Assembly (NCBI GenBank): GCA_900556705.1
Contig: USPT01000024.1
Span: 1 to 11,304 of the forward strand
Direction: 5' to 3'
Length of the DNA: 11,304 nucleotides
DNA from: an uncultured Collinsella sp.
GTDB taxonomy: Bacteria; Actinomycetota; Coriobacteriia; Coriobacteriales; Coriobacteriaceae
Shown here piece after piece: positions 1 to 9,466 of the stretch. The notes beneath the pieces are model-generated. The model saw nothing but the letters and a program-made list of their open reading frames with translations. It was not told the origin of the DNA and ran no database searches. The number at the start of each line of letters is the position of its first letter. Position 1 is the stretch's first letter. A program made the position numbers and the translations under genes.

Positions 1-2662
<2,662 letters not shown>

Positions 2663-2712
2663 GATACTTCCCCTTCCATGCGCTTACGCACACGACCGTG
2701 GTAACGAATCGA

Positions 2713-2750
2713 CCCGCCGGTTACGGGCCGTGAGGGAACTATACGGCGGG
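2713..2750 (-). other. Possible hairpin in the ppdK 5' leader
   Basis: CCCGCCG (2713-2719) and CGGCGGG (2744-2750) are perfect 7-bp inverted arms around a 24-nt loop. The arm nearer ppdK lies about 50 nt upstream of its GTG start. No T-tract follows on the minus strand, so it is not an intrinsic terminator. It may fold in the ppdK leader RNA, but GC-rich DNA produces such pairs by chance. Confidence 0.3.
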
Positions 2751-2837
2751 CTTTATGCCGACATGAGAAGAGGATGCGCGGTTTGGTAAACGAGGTGAAT
2801 ATGGCGGTAAACGGTAGGTAAAGGTGGTTACCTTATG

Positions 2838-2868
2838 AAGATACCACTGCAAGAAAATTGCAGGTCAA
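2838..2868 (-). promoter_or_regulatory. Candidate ppdK promoter with a 19-bp spacer
   Basis: On the minus strand TTGACC (2863-2868) matches the -35 consensus at 5 of 6 positions. TATCTT (2838-2843) matches the -10 at 4 of 6. The spacer is 19 bp, longer than the optimal 17. Transcription would start near 2831 and give a leader of about 170 nt before the GTG of ppdK. The long spacer combined with the dyad inside it resembles promoters activated by MerR-family proteins. This is inferred from layout; no regulator gene is present in the window. Confidence 0.45.
2847..2863. promoter_or_regulatory. Perfect dyad CTGCAA-N5-TTGCAG in the ppdK promoter spacer
   Basis: CTGCAA (2847-2852) and TTGCAG (2858-2863) are perfect inverted 6-bp arms around GAAAA. 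The dyad fills most of the stretch between the candidate -35 and -10 of ppdK and touches the last base of the -35. Dyads placed here serve as operators for MerR-type activators or for repressors that block polymerase. As an RNA hairpin it would be weak, and no T-tract follows. Confidence 0.45.
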
Positions 2869-2903
2869 ATGCAAGTTTGTTGCTAAATCGCTTTACCAAT
2901 ATC

Positions 2904-2953
2904 GTGCATTATTTTTAGGTAGTCTTTTTGAGACGGTGCATTTTTAGCTACCG
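2904..2953 (-). repeat. Interspersed hairpin-like repeat, copy downstream of ppsR
   Basis: Read on the minus strand, the element starts 8 nt after the ppsR stop. It has GGTAGCTAAA, then CCGTCTCAAA, then AGACTACC. Outer arms GGTAG and CTACC (2918-2922 and 2948-2952) can pair, and so can inner GTCT and AGAC (2922-2934). The blocks GGTAGCTAAA and CCGTCTCAAA recur in the same order at 10952-10984. A GTGCAT-(TAT)-TTTTTAG direct repeat lies within this copy, at 2904 and 2936 on the plus strand. There is no minus-strand T-tract, so I do not call it an intrinsic terminator. Confidence 0.5.
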
Positions 2954-2960
2954 AAATGAG

Positions 2961-3836
2961 TTAACTTTGCCGGGCTCGGCGGGCGGCGCGGCGGGCGCGG
3001 GCTTCTTGGATTTCCTCCAAGTGACTTATGATCTCGGAGGCGCTCTCCTCGATCGCCTTGCCGTCGGTACGTACCACAAAGCAGCCTAGGCGCTTCATGA
3101 GGGCACGAGCTTCCTCGAGCTCGCTGCGCACGCTCTCGGGCTCGGCATAGGAGCCGGCAACGGCACGAGCGTAGTCATCGCCCAAGCGGCTATCGCGAAT
3201 TTCGGAAATCACATCGACGGTCGAAATCAGGCCGAACAGGCGCATTGGGTCGACCTCGTAAATCGACTTCGGCGGCTCCATGCCATGGGCCAACGGAACA
3301 TTGGCAACCTTGTAACCCTGATAGGCCAAATACATCGACAGCGGCGTCTTGGACGTGCGCGATACGCCCAGCAGCACGATATCGGCACCCGACAAATCGT
3401 CGCAACCGCGCCCGTCATCGTGCTCAACGAAATATTCCATGGCCTCGATACGATGGAAATAGTGGTCATCGGTCCTGTGAATCACGCCCGCGACGCCTTT
3501 GGGCGGCACACCGATGAGCGACGATAGCACGGCGAGCGTCGGACCGATCAGGTCGACCGAACGGATATGCAGCATGCCCAGGTAATCGAGCACGCGGGCG
3601 CGAAGCGCCGGATCGACAATGGTGTGAAACACGGCAATATCGCGATGGTCGGCATCGACGCGCGGGCCCACAAACGACTCCACCTGCTCCACCGAGGTCA
3701 CCTTGGGCAGGCGCAACAAACGAAAAGCCCCTTCATCAAATTGCCCGGACGCCGCAAGCACCACCTCACAAGCGGTATCACCGAGCGAGTCGGAGATAAC
3801 GATAACGGTGGGACGAGCGGTGACCGGGCAATCCAT
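2961..3836 (-). CDS. ppsR: Pyruvate, phosphate dikinase regulatory protein (PpsR/DUF299 family)
   Basis: This bifunctional cytoplasmic regulator of PPDK phosphorylates the Thr next to the phosphohistidine of PPDK using ADP, which inactivates it. It restores activity by Pi-dependent dephosphorylation, releasing PPi. The 291-residue length fits the family. Visible landmarks are an N-terminal VIVISDSLGDTA (11-22), the conserved DDHYFHRIEAMEY (123-135), and the P-loop-like GVSRTSKTPLSMYLA (157-171). The ATG at 3836 has AAGGAG six nt upstream. The C-terminus ends in an Arg/Ala-rich tail. It follows glyS by 34 bp and precedes its substrate gene ppdK, which supports a PPDK target over PEP synthase, the other substrate known for this family. 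In Bacillus subtilis the homologue yqfL also lies near glyQS, with ccpN between. Confidence 0.95.
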   Translation of the reverse strand: MDCPVTARPTVIVISDSLGDTACEVVLAASGQFDEGAFRLLRLPKVTSVEQVESFVGPRVDADHRDIAVFHTIVDPALRARVLDYLGMLHIRSVDLIGPTLAVLSSLIGVPPKGVAGVIHRTDDHYFHRIEAMEYFVEHDDGRGCDDLSGADIVLLGVSRTSKTPLSMYLAYQGYKVANVPLAHGMEPPKSIYEVDPMRLFGLISTVDVISEIRDSRLGDDYARAVAGSYAEPESVRSELEEARALMKRLGCFVVRTDGKAIEESASEIISHLEEIQEARARRAARRARQS

Positions 3837-3849
3837 GCGGGGCTCCTTT

Positions 3850-3863
3850 TGCGCTTATGCGCA
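3850..3863 (-). other. TGCGC-TTAT-GCGCA inverted repeat just before the ppsR Shine-Dalgarno
   Basis: A 5-bp-arm inverted repeat with a TTAT loop lies in the 34-bp glyS-ppsR gap, directly upstream of AAAAGGAG. A similar TGCG-CTTA-CGCA (2679-2690) lies just upstream of the ppdK Shine-Dalgarno. A GCGTAAGCGC-like string also occurs inside the trmD coding region near 7548-7562, so the motif is not specific to leaders. It could be a small mRNA hairpin affecting translation or a chance GC-rich palindrome. Confidence 0.25.
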
Positions 3864-3870
3864 GGCTGGC

Positions 3871-5967
3871 TTACTTTTTGCGGGCAAGCTCACCGATGTT
3901 GGCGATGCCGGAGAAAACGGCCTCGAAGCGGTTGAGCAGCTTAAGGCGATTATCGCGGAGCTGCTCGTCCTTGTCCATGACCATGACCTCGTCGAAGAAA
4001 CGGTCGATGGGCGCGCGCAGGGCGGCGAGGGCAGCAAATGCGGCCGGATAATCCTCGGTAGCAAGGGCGGCATCGACAGCGGTCTGAGCAGCCTCGGAGG
4101 CATCAGCAAGCGCAAGCTCGACCTCGCCCATCAGGCTGCGGTCGTACTCCACGCCCAGCTCGGGCTTGGAGATATGCGCGGCGCGAGCATAGGCGGTCGC
4201 AAGGTTGTCGAACGTCTCGGCGTCGTTCTTGCGGGCCTCGTCGAGGGCGGCGCAGCGGGCGAAGAAGACGGACGGAGCGATGATGTGCACCGCGGAGACG
4301 GCGGCAACGGTATCGGCCGGGATCTTTTCGTCGCGGGCCATGCTCACCAGGCGGCCATGGAAGAAGTCGCGAACCTGCTGGGCGACCTCGGCGGCGTCGA
4401 ACTCAATGCCCTGCTCACTGTAGAGCTCAAGGGCGAAGTCGATGAGCGACGTGGGGTCGATCGGCAGACGGTCGCGCAGGATGTTGATGATGCCGATAGC
4501 GGCACGACGCAGCGCATAGGGGTCGGAGGAGCCGGTCGGGGGCTCGCCGATGGCAAAGATACCGGCGATGGTATCGAGCTTGTCGGCACAGGCCACGATG
4601 CAGCCAGCGGTGCCCTCGGGCAGCTCGTCACCGGCAAAGCGGGGACGATAGTGATCGCGAATGGCGTGGGCGACCTCGTCGTTCTCCCCCATCGCGGTCG
4701 CGTAATAACCGCCCATCACGCCCTGCTGGCTCGTGAACTCGACGACGGCGTTAGACACCAGGTCGGCCTTGCACAGGTGCGCGGCGCGAGCAGCGTCGGC
4801 GGCAAGATGGGCGCCCAGATGAGCCTCGCGGGCAATAGCGAGCGCGAGCTGCTCGATGCGCTCGGACTTGGCGAGCACGCTACCGAGCTTCTCCTGGAAG
4901 GCAACCTTGGCCAAACGCTCACGGAACTCGTCGAGGGAGATCTTCAGGTCCTCCTCGTAGAAGAACTTTGCGTCGTCCAGACGGGCGCGCACGACGCGCT
5001 CGTTGCCGTCGATCACGCGCTCGGCGTTCTCGGGCTTGCTGTTGGAGACGACCACGAATTCACGCGTGAGCTTGCCCTCGCCGTCATAGATCGGGAAGTA
5101 GCGCTGATTGGTGAGCATGGACTCGCAGATGATCTCGTGCGGGACCTTAAGGAACTCCTCATCGAAGGTACCGACGAGCACCGTCGGCCACTCGCAGAGG
5201 TTAATGACCTCCTCAAAGACCTTCTTGGGCGTATCGACATGGCAGCCGGGACGGGCAGCCTCGACCTCGGCGATACCGGCGAGGATGGCCTCACGACGAC
5301 GCTCGGCAGAAAGCACGCCGGCATCCTCGAGCACCTGCTCGTAGACGGCGGGGCTGGCGACCACATGGTCACCGGGGCCAAGTACGCGATGACCACGCGT
5401 GGTGTTGCCACTCGTCACGTCGGCAAAAGACACGGGCACAACGTCCTCGCCCAGAAGGCAGCAGATCCAACGGACCGGACGCACGAACGTGGCGTGCTCG
5501 TGGCCCCAGCGCTGACTACGGTAGTTGGGCCACTGCAGGCCGGCGATGGTCTTCTCGCACAGGGCCGTCAGGATCGGGGTGGCCGGGGCGGAAGGAATGT
5601 TCTTCTCGGCAAAGACATACTCGCGACCGTCGGTGTCCTCGCGGCGGACCAGGTCCTCGGCAGCCACACCGCACTTGCGGGCAAAGCCCTGGGCGGCCTT
5701 AGTGGCGTTGCCGTCGGCATCGAAGGCGATGTTGACCGCGGGGCCACGCTTGACCTCGTGAACCTCATCGGTCGCGGTGGCGACGTCGGCAACGAGCGCA
5801 GCCAGGCGGCGCGGGCTCGAGATCACACGGACCTCGCCGTGGGCCAGACCGGCCTCGTCGAGACCCTTGGCGATCATGGTGCCAAGCTGCTTGACGGCAT
5901 TATTCAGCGGTGCGGAGGGCATTTCTTCCGTACCGATCTCAAACAGGAAATCCTTAGCGTCTGCCAT
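3871..5967 (-). CDS. glyS: Glycyl-tRNA synthetase beta subunit
   Basis: This is the tRNA-binding subunit of the alpha2-beta2 type glycyl-tRNA synthetase, which makes Gly-tRNA-Gly in the cytoplasm with GlyQ. It has 698 residues; the E. coli subunit is about 689. The N-terminus shows the characteristic FLFEIGTEEMPSAPL (residues 7-21). The middle carries FVRPVRWICCLLG, NQRYFPIYD and the FAIGEPPTGSSDPYALRRAA block. The C-terminus has a DALR-like anticodon-binding region, with FFDEVMVMDKDEQLRDNRLKLLNRF before the end. The ATG at 5967 begins 3 nt after the glyQ stop. Its nearest purine-rich site (GAGG) is about 13 nt upstream, so translation is probably coupled to glyQ. The antisense strand is open for over 1000 codons here; that is a codon-bias shadow. 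Confidence 0.97.
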   Translation of the reverse strand: MADAKDFLFEIGTEEMPSAPLNNAVKQLGTMIAKGLDEAGLAHGEVRVISSPRRLAALVADVATATDEVHEVKRGPAVNIAFDADGNATKAAQGFARKCGVAAEDLVRREDTDGREYVFAEKNIPSAPATPILTALCEKTIAGLQWPNYRSQRWGHEHATFVRPVRWICCLLGEDVVPVSFADVTSGNTTRGHRVLGPGDHVVASPAVYEQVLEDAGVLSAERRREAILAGIAEVEAARPGCHVDTPKKVFEEVINLCEWPTVLVGTFDEEFLKVPHEIICESMLTNQRYFPIYDGEGKLTREFVVVSNSKPENAERVIDGNERVVRARLDDAKFFYEEDLKISLDEFRERLAKVAFQEKLGSVLAKSERIEQLALAIAREAHLGAHLAADAARAAHLCKADLVSNAVVEFTSQQGVMGGYYATAMGENDEVAHAIRDHYRPRFAGDELPEGTAGCIVACADKLDTIAGIFAIGEPPTGSSDPYALRRAAIGIINILRDRLPIDPTSLIDFALELYSEQGIEFDAAEVAQQVRDFFHGRLVSMARDEKIPADTVAAVSAVHIIAPSVFFARCAALDEARKNDAETFDNLATAYARAAHISKPELGVEYDRSLMGEVELALADASEAAQTAVDAALATEDYPAAFAALAALRAPIDRFFDEVMVMDKDEQLRDNRLKLLNRFEAVFSGIANIGELARKK

Positions 5968-5970
5968 GGC

Positions 5971-6882
5971 TTACGCCACCTCGCCTTCCTGATCGGCATT
6001 CTCGTTGACTCCGGCGACCTCGGCCATGTAGGCCTCGCAGCACGCCTTGGCGACGGCGCGGACGCGCAGGATGTAGTTGGCACGCTCGACCGCGGACAGG
6101 GCGCCGCGAGCATCGAGCAGGTTGAAAGCGTGGCTGCACTTCATGACGCAGTCATATGCCGGCAGCGGCAGCTTGCGCTCCAGGCAGGAATGGCACTCGG
6201 CCTCGTAGTCGTCAAACTTCTGACGCATCATCTCGACGTTGGCGACCTCAAAGTTATAGGCACTGAACTCGCGCTCGTTCTCGAGGAACACGTCGCCATA
6301 GGTCATGGGCGTGCCGTCGGGCAGGTAGCTCCACACCAGGTCGTAGACCGAGTTAACGCCCTGGGCGTACATGGCGATACGCTCCAGGCCGTAGGTGATC
6401 TCGACGGGCACGGGGTCGACCTCGATGCCGCCCACCTGCTGGAAGTACGTAAACTGCGTGACCTCCATGCCATTGAGCCAGACCTCCCAGCCAAGGCCCC
6501 AGGCGCCGAGCGTCGGGCTCTCCCAGTCGTCCTCGACAAAGCGGACGTCATGGTCGTTGGGGTCCAGACCGATAGCGGCAAGAGACCCCAGGTAGAGCTC
6601 CTGGGCGTTGACCGGAGAAGGCTTGATGAGCACCTGGAACTGATAGTAGTGCTGCATGCGGTTGGGGTTCTCGCCGTAGCGGCCGTCGGCGGGACGGCGG
6701 CAGGGCTGCGCATAGCAGGTGCGCCACTCGGCGGGACCGAGCGAGCGCAGCGTGGTCGCGGTATGGAAGGTACCGGCACCGACCTCGGAGTCATAGGGCT
6801 GCATAATGACGCAGCCCTGCTCGCCCCAGTACTGCTGGAGGCGCAGGATGATGTCTTGGAAGGAAAGCGATGAAGCGTTCAT
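5971..6882 (-). CDS. glyQ: Glycyl-tRNA synthetase alpha subunit
   Basis: This is the catalytic class II subunit, which activates glycine with ATP and pairs with GlyS. The 303-residue length equals that of the E. coli subunit. Signature stretches are FQDIILRLQQYW near the start, MQPYDSEVGAGTFHTATTLR (27-46), YAQPCRRPADGRYGENPN (57-74) followed by the HYYQFQV strand, and later GWEVWLNGMEVTQFTYFQQV. The ATG at 6882 gives the expected N-terminus. GAGGGG lies about 11 nt upstream, with AGAGG much closer. The gene lies 59 bp after lepB and may have its own weak promoter. The two-subunit enzyme is notable if the host is an actinobacterium, since Mycobacterium and Streptomyces use a single-chain alpha2 enzyme. 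The leader is too short for a glycine T-box. Confidence 0.97.
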   Translation of the reverse strand: MNASSLSFQDIILRLQQYWGEQGCVIMQPYDSEVGAGTFHTATTLRSLGPAEWRTCYAQPCRRPADGRYGENPNRMQHYYQFQVLIKPSPVNAQELYLGSLAAIGLDPNDHDVRFVEDDWESPTLGAWGLGWEVWLNGMEVTQFTYFQQVGGIEVDPVPVEITYGLERIAMYAQGVNSVYDLVWSYLPDGTPMTYGDVFLENEREFSAYNFEVANVEMMRQKFDDYEAECHSCLERKLPLPAYDCVMKCSHAFNLLDARGALSAVERANYILRVRAVAKACCEAYMAEVAGVNENADQEGEVA

Positions 6883-6928
6883 GCCTCTAATATCCCCTCG
6901 TCGAAACGATTACACGGTTAGGTACTGT

Positions 6929-6934
6929 ACTATA
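6929..6934 (-). promoter_or_regulatory. Possible -10 box for glyQ
   Basis: TATAGT on the minus strand (5 of 6 to consensus) lies in the 59-bp lepB-glyQ gap, about 46 nt upstream of the glyQ ATG. The hexamer 17 bp further upstream, inside the end of lepB, is CGGCGC and does not resemble a -35. It may be a weak internal promoter, or glyQ may be read through from the rpsP operon. Confidence 0.25.
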
Positions 6935-6941
6935 GCGGTTT

Positions 6942-7505
6942 TTAGTCGATAGCGCCGATGCGGTTGAGCGGCCAGTAGCGCACAAGCGCCACAGCGATCA
7001 AATCAGAGCGATCGACGGGACCAAAGTAGCGTGAGTCGGCAGAGTTTTCGCGGTTGTCGCCCATCACCCACACGCACCCGTCAGGAACGGTGTAGGGATA
7101 GCTTACCTGAGCGCCGGGCGCTTGGACCGAAAGTGGCCAGCTCATGCCCGTCGTATAGTCCTCGTCGAGCGCCTGGCCGTCAACGACCACCTTGCCATCC
7201 TGCAGGTCGACCGTCTGGCCGGCCGTGGCAATAACACGCTTGACAAGAACATCATGCTCGGAGGTGCCATCGGGGTTGTGAAACACCACGATATCGCCCT
7301 GCTTGACGGGCTGACCGAGCTCGAGGCTCACCTTTTGCGCCAGGATCTGGTCGCCAATCTCGATCGTGGACTCCATGGAGCCGGTGGGCACCACAAAGGG
7401 CTCGACCACAAACGAGCGAATCAAGAAGGTGGCGACCAGTGCGATCGCGATGACCGCGATCCACTCAAAAGCGCCCCTCAACGCGGAATGCTGCGATGGA
7501 ACCAT
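6942..7505 (-). CDS. lepB: Type I signal peptidase
   Basis: This membrane-anchored serine protease (family S26) removes signal peptides from exported proteins on the outer face of the membrane. From the ATG at 7505 it has 187 residues. One N-terminal transmembrane helix spans about residues 12-32. The catalytic Ser43 sits in VPTGSMESTI and the general-base Lys89 in DVLVKRVIA. The conserved GDNRENSADSR box is at 150-160. One anchor and this short length match Gram-positive type enzymes. A GTG at 7511 overlaps the trmD stop as GTGA, but GAGGAG (7511-7516) is five nt before the ATG and would overlap the GTG, so I prefer the ATG. The gene sits directly after trmD, where rplS is found in many bacteria. 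Confidence 0.95.
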   Translation of the reverse strand: MVPSQHSALRGAFEWIAVIAIALVATFLIRSFVVEPFVVPTGSMESTIEIGDQILAQKVSLELGQPVKQGDIVVFHNPDGTSEHDVLVKRVIATAGQTVDLQDGKVVVDGQALDEDYTTGMSWPLSVQAPGAQVSYPYTVPDGCVWVMGDNRENSADSRYFGPVDRSDLIAVALVRYWPLNRIGAID

Positions 7506-7507
7506 TC

Positions 7508-8266
7508 TCACTCCTCGCTCTGCGAATACGAAGCGTCCAAAATCTCCTGCGCGTAAGCGCGCTCCTCGGGCGTGAGCCGCGCTGTCTCGATCAGATCGGG
7601 ACGCCAGCGGCAGGTGCGCTCGATGGCGTTCTTGCGACGCCAGGCATCGACCTTGGCGTGATCGCCGCTCACAAGCACCGGCGGCACGCCCTCGCCGTTG
7701 AACTCGGCGGGGCGGGTGTACTGCGCGTACTCGAGCAGTCCTCCGTCCTCGGCGGTCGAGAACGACTCGTCGACGTTGCTCATCTCGTCGCCCAGGGCGC
7801 CGGGAATCAGGCGTACGACAGCATCGGCAACGACCATAGCGGGAAGCTCGCCGCCCGTGAGCACGTAGTCGCCGATCGACAGACGCTCATCGGCATACGC
7901 ATACGCGCGCTCGTCGACGCCCTCGTAGCGACTGCACACAAACAGCAGGCGCTCACTTTTGAGCAGGCGCTCGGCCACATGCTGCGTAAAGGGCTCGCCA
8001 CAGGGGGTGAAGAACACAACCGTGGGCTTGGGACCCTCTGCGCTAATGGCCTCGATGGCCTCTGCGATAGGCTCGACCTTCATGAGCATGCCCTGTCCGC
8101 CACCGTACGGCTCGTCATCGACGGTACGATGGCGGTCGTGCGTCCAGTCGCGCAGGTTATACGCCTTAAAATCAAAAAGGCCGGCCTTGCGGGCGCGGCC
8201 CAAAATCGACGTGGACATGACGGGCTCAAACATCTCGGGAAAGACCGAAAGGGTCTCAATCAGCAT
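7508..8266 (-). CDS. trmD: tRNA (guanine-N1)-methyltransferase, m1G37
   Basis: TrmD uses S-adenosylmethionine to methylate G37 next to the anticodon, which prevents +1 frameshifting. The protein has 252 residues, the usual length. The N-terminal SPOUT (trefoil knot) domain begins with IETLSVFPEMFEPV. It shows RTVDDEPYGGGQGM (47-60), SRYEGVDER (112-120), and the SAM-binding knot IGDYVLTGGELPAM (131-144). ESFSTAEDGGLLEYAQYTRP (167-186) follows, where the catalytic Asp is expected (about D174). The C-terminal domain is helical. The ATG at 8266 has GGGAGGA four nt upstream. It lies 10 bp after rimM and ends in a GAGGAGTGA that also carries the lepB ribosome-binding site, suggesting translational coupling. 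Confidence 0.97.
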   Translation of the reverse strand: MLIETLSVFPEMFEPVMSTSILGRARKAGLFDFKAYNLRDWTHDRHRTVDDEPYGGGQGMLMKVEPIAEAIEAISAEGPKPTVVFFTPCGEPFTQHVAERLLKSERLLFVCSRYEGVDERAYAYADERLSIGDYVLTGGELPAMVVADAVVRLIPGALGDEMSNVDESFSTAEDGGLLEYAQYTRPAEFNGEGVPPVLVSGDHAKVDAWRRKNAIERTCRWRPDLIETARLTPEERAYAQEILDASYSQSEE

Positions 8267-8276
8267 GTTGTCCTCC

Positions 8277-8798
8277 CTACTTGTCCATATCGATCAGGCC
8301 GTCCATCACGTGGACGGAAATTGTTCCTGCATCGGGAAGATCGAGCACGACCTGCTCGATCACGGGAATCAGTACCTCGCCGTACCGATCACCCTCAACA
8401 ACCCAAACATCGTTAGCGGGCGTCGACATGATCTCGACGATCGTGCCGAGTAAACCGAAGCGCTCGTCGACCACCTCGCGACCCATCAGGTCGGTATAGG
8501 CAGCGTCGAGCGAATCGAGCTCAAAATCGTCACGATTTGCCAGCACGTAGCATCCCGTGATGCCCTCGGCGGCCGTCAAGTCGTCAATGCCCTCAAACGA
8601 GACCAGATCGCCATCGCCCGTATCGGTGACGGACACGACCGTGCAAAAGCGGTCGCGCTTGAGCGCCGGCGGCGTCAGGGCGACGCGCATACCCGGCTCT
8701 AATACAGAAGGAAGCCCCCGCAGCGGCTGCGCGAGGACCTCCCCCTTCCTTCCGTGCGGCTTGACAACACGGGCGATGTTTTTGTACTGGGACCTCAA
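8277..8798 (-). CDS. rimM: Ribosome maturation factor RimM (TTG start)
   Basis: RimM binds bS16/uS19-containing pre-30S particles and assists maturation of the 30S head. The protein has 173 residues. The N-terminal beta-barrel begins with YKNIARVVKPHGRKGEVLAQ (5-24). The C-terminal PRC-barrel contains YTDLMGREVVDERFGLLGTI (101-120), then VWVVEGD and EVLIPVIEQVV. The only suitable start I see is TTG at 8798, four bp after the khpA stop; it has AGGA only two nt upstream and no in-frame ATG or GTG nearby. The family N-terminus fits this start. Translation is probably coupled to khpA. It lies between khpA and trmD, as in many Gram-positive genomes. Confidence 0.93.
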   Translation of the reverse strand: MRSQYKNIARVVKPHGRKGEVLAQPLRGLPSVLEPGMRVALTPPALKRDRFCTVVSVTDTGDGDLVSFEGIDDLTAAEGITGCYVLANRDDFELDSLDAAYTDLMGREVVDERFGLLGTIVEIMSTPANDVWVVEGDRYGEVLIPVIEQVVLDLPDAGTISVHVMDGLIDMDK

Positions 8799-8802
8799 GG
8801 TC

Positions 8803-9087
8803 CTAGCCCAGAACCTCTACCTCGACAGCAGTGTCGAGGCGAGCGGCCAGTGCACGGGCGAGCGTGCGAATGGCCTTGATGGTACGGCCACGACGGCCGA
8901 TGACCTTAGCGACGTCATCCTCGGCGACCGAAACCTCAATCGTAGAGGCGTCGTCACCATCGATGACCTCAAGGCTCACGGAATCCGGGTCGTCGACGAT
9001 CTGAACAACGAGATATTCGACGAGATCGGCGATGCGATCTGAGAGCATTGCCTCACCCTCGAGCTGTGCAGCGTCAACCTCAGGCAC
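8803..9087 (-). CDS. khpA: KH-domain RNA-binding protein KhpA (YlqC family)
   Basis: This small cytoplasmic RNA-binding protein has a single KH domain. In other Gram-positive bacteria it pairs with KhpB and influences cell elongation and division or RNA stability. The protein has 94 residues. The KH signature VIGRRGRTIKAIRTL (62-76) carries the GxxG loop (G64-G67). The N-terminus has an acidic, probably helical segment and DLVEYLVVQIVDDPDSV. The GTG start at 9087 has GAGGAG six nt upstream, located at the 3' end of rpsP. It lies 3 bp from the rpsP stop. The rpsP-khpA-rimM-trmD order is a known arrangement and supports the call. No KhpB-like gene is seen here. Confidence 0.92.
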   Translation of the reverse strand: MPEVDAAQLEGEAMLSDRIADLVEYLVVQIVDDPDSVSLEVIDGDDASTIEVSVAEDDVAKVIGRRGRTIKAIRTLARALAARLDTAVEVEVLG

Positions 9088-9090
9088 GAT

Positions 9091-9432
9091 TTACTCCTCG
9101 GCGCCCTCAGCGGCCTCAGCGGCAGCCTTAGCGGCCTCGGCCTCTTTGGCGAGCTGCTTCTTGGACTTCTTGACGACGGTCTCAGTCTTCTCGCCCTCGT
9201 TGGCGGCCTTGACCAGAGCGGCGACGGCGTCGGTGAGCTGAGCGCCCTTGGACTGCCAGTCGGCGATCTTCTCGAGGTCGAGGTTGATGGTCTTGGGGGC
9301 GGTCATCGGGTTGTAGCGGCCAACCTCCTCGATGATACGACCGTCACGCGGGGCGCGGGAATCGGCGACGACGACACGGTAGTACGGACGCTTCTTAGCG
9401 CCGTGACGAGCAAGGCGAATCTTGACTGCCAA
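9091..9432 (-). CDS. rpsP: 30S ribosomal protein bS16 (TTG start)
   Basis: This is a structural protein of the small ribosomal subunit body, needed early in 30S assembly. From TTG at 9432 the protein has 113 residues and begins MAVKIRLARHGAKKRPYYRV, the classic bS16 N-terminus; DSRAPRDGR (24-32) and EEVGRYNPM follow. An open frame continues 12 codons further upstream, but those residues do not belong to the family, and GGAGGAG lies six nt before the TTG. Residues beyond about 80 form a Lys/Glu/Ala-rich tail, longer than in E. coli (82 residues in all). It is the first gene of the minus-strand operon, with a promoter candidate at 9489-9517. Confidence 0.97.
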   Translation of the reverse strand: MAVKIRLARHGAKKRPYYRVVVADSRAPRDGRIIEEVGRYNPMTAPKTINLDLEKIADWQSKGAQLTDAVAALVKAANEGEKTETVVKKSKKQLAKEAEAAKAAAEAAEGAEE

Positions 9433-9438
9433 AGGAAA

Positions 9439-9445
9439 CTCCTCC
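9439..9445 (-). promoter_or_regulatory. Strong ribosome-binding site that fixes the rpsP TTG start
   Basis: GGAGGAG on the minus strand lies six nt upstream of TTG 9432. It decides the start in favour of TTG over the longer open frame and may offset the weak start codon. Confidence 0.85.
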
Positions 9446-9451
9446 AACCAA

Positions 9452-9466
9452 GCAGCTTTAGGCTGC
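9452..9466 (-). other. Small hairpin in the rpsP leader
   Basis: GCAGC (9452-9456) and GCTGC (9462-9466) are perfect 5-bp arms around a 5-nt loop, six nt upstream of the rpsP Shine-Dalgarno in the predicted leader. It could affect translation initiation, but such a small stem is weak evidence. Confidence 0.3.

Noticed and set aside
2663..2837. Riboswitch or attenuator in the long ppdK leader
   Set aside because: I see one GC-rich hairpin but no T-tract terminator and no riboswitch core I recognise. Short frames starting with ATG here end within a few codons.
2917..2960. Intrinsic terminator after ppsR
   Set aside because: The hairpin-like element lacks a T-run on the minus strand; the T-runs visible lie on the plus strand, where no gene ends.
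3703..6873. A plus-strand open frame of over 1000 codons antisense to glyQ, glyS and part of ppsR
   Set aside because: It mirrors the minus-strand genes, which have clear family motifs. Its translation is low-complexity (G, L, V, A, D) with no recognisable domain. GC-rich third positions on the coding strand produce such stop-free shadows, and the same holds for the plus-strand frames opposite ppdK and trmD.
6883..6941. Glycine T-box riboswitch before glyQ
   Set aside because: The gap is only 59 bp and has no antiterminator or terminator structure and no T-box sequence.
7506..7511. GTG 7511 as the lepB start
   Set aside because: The only good ribosome-binding site (GAGGAG, 7511-7516) would overlap it. 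The ATG at 7505 has that site five nt upstream.
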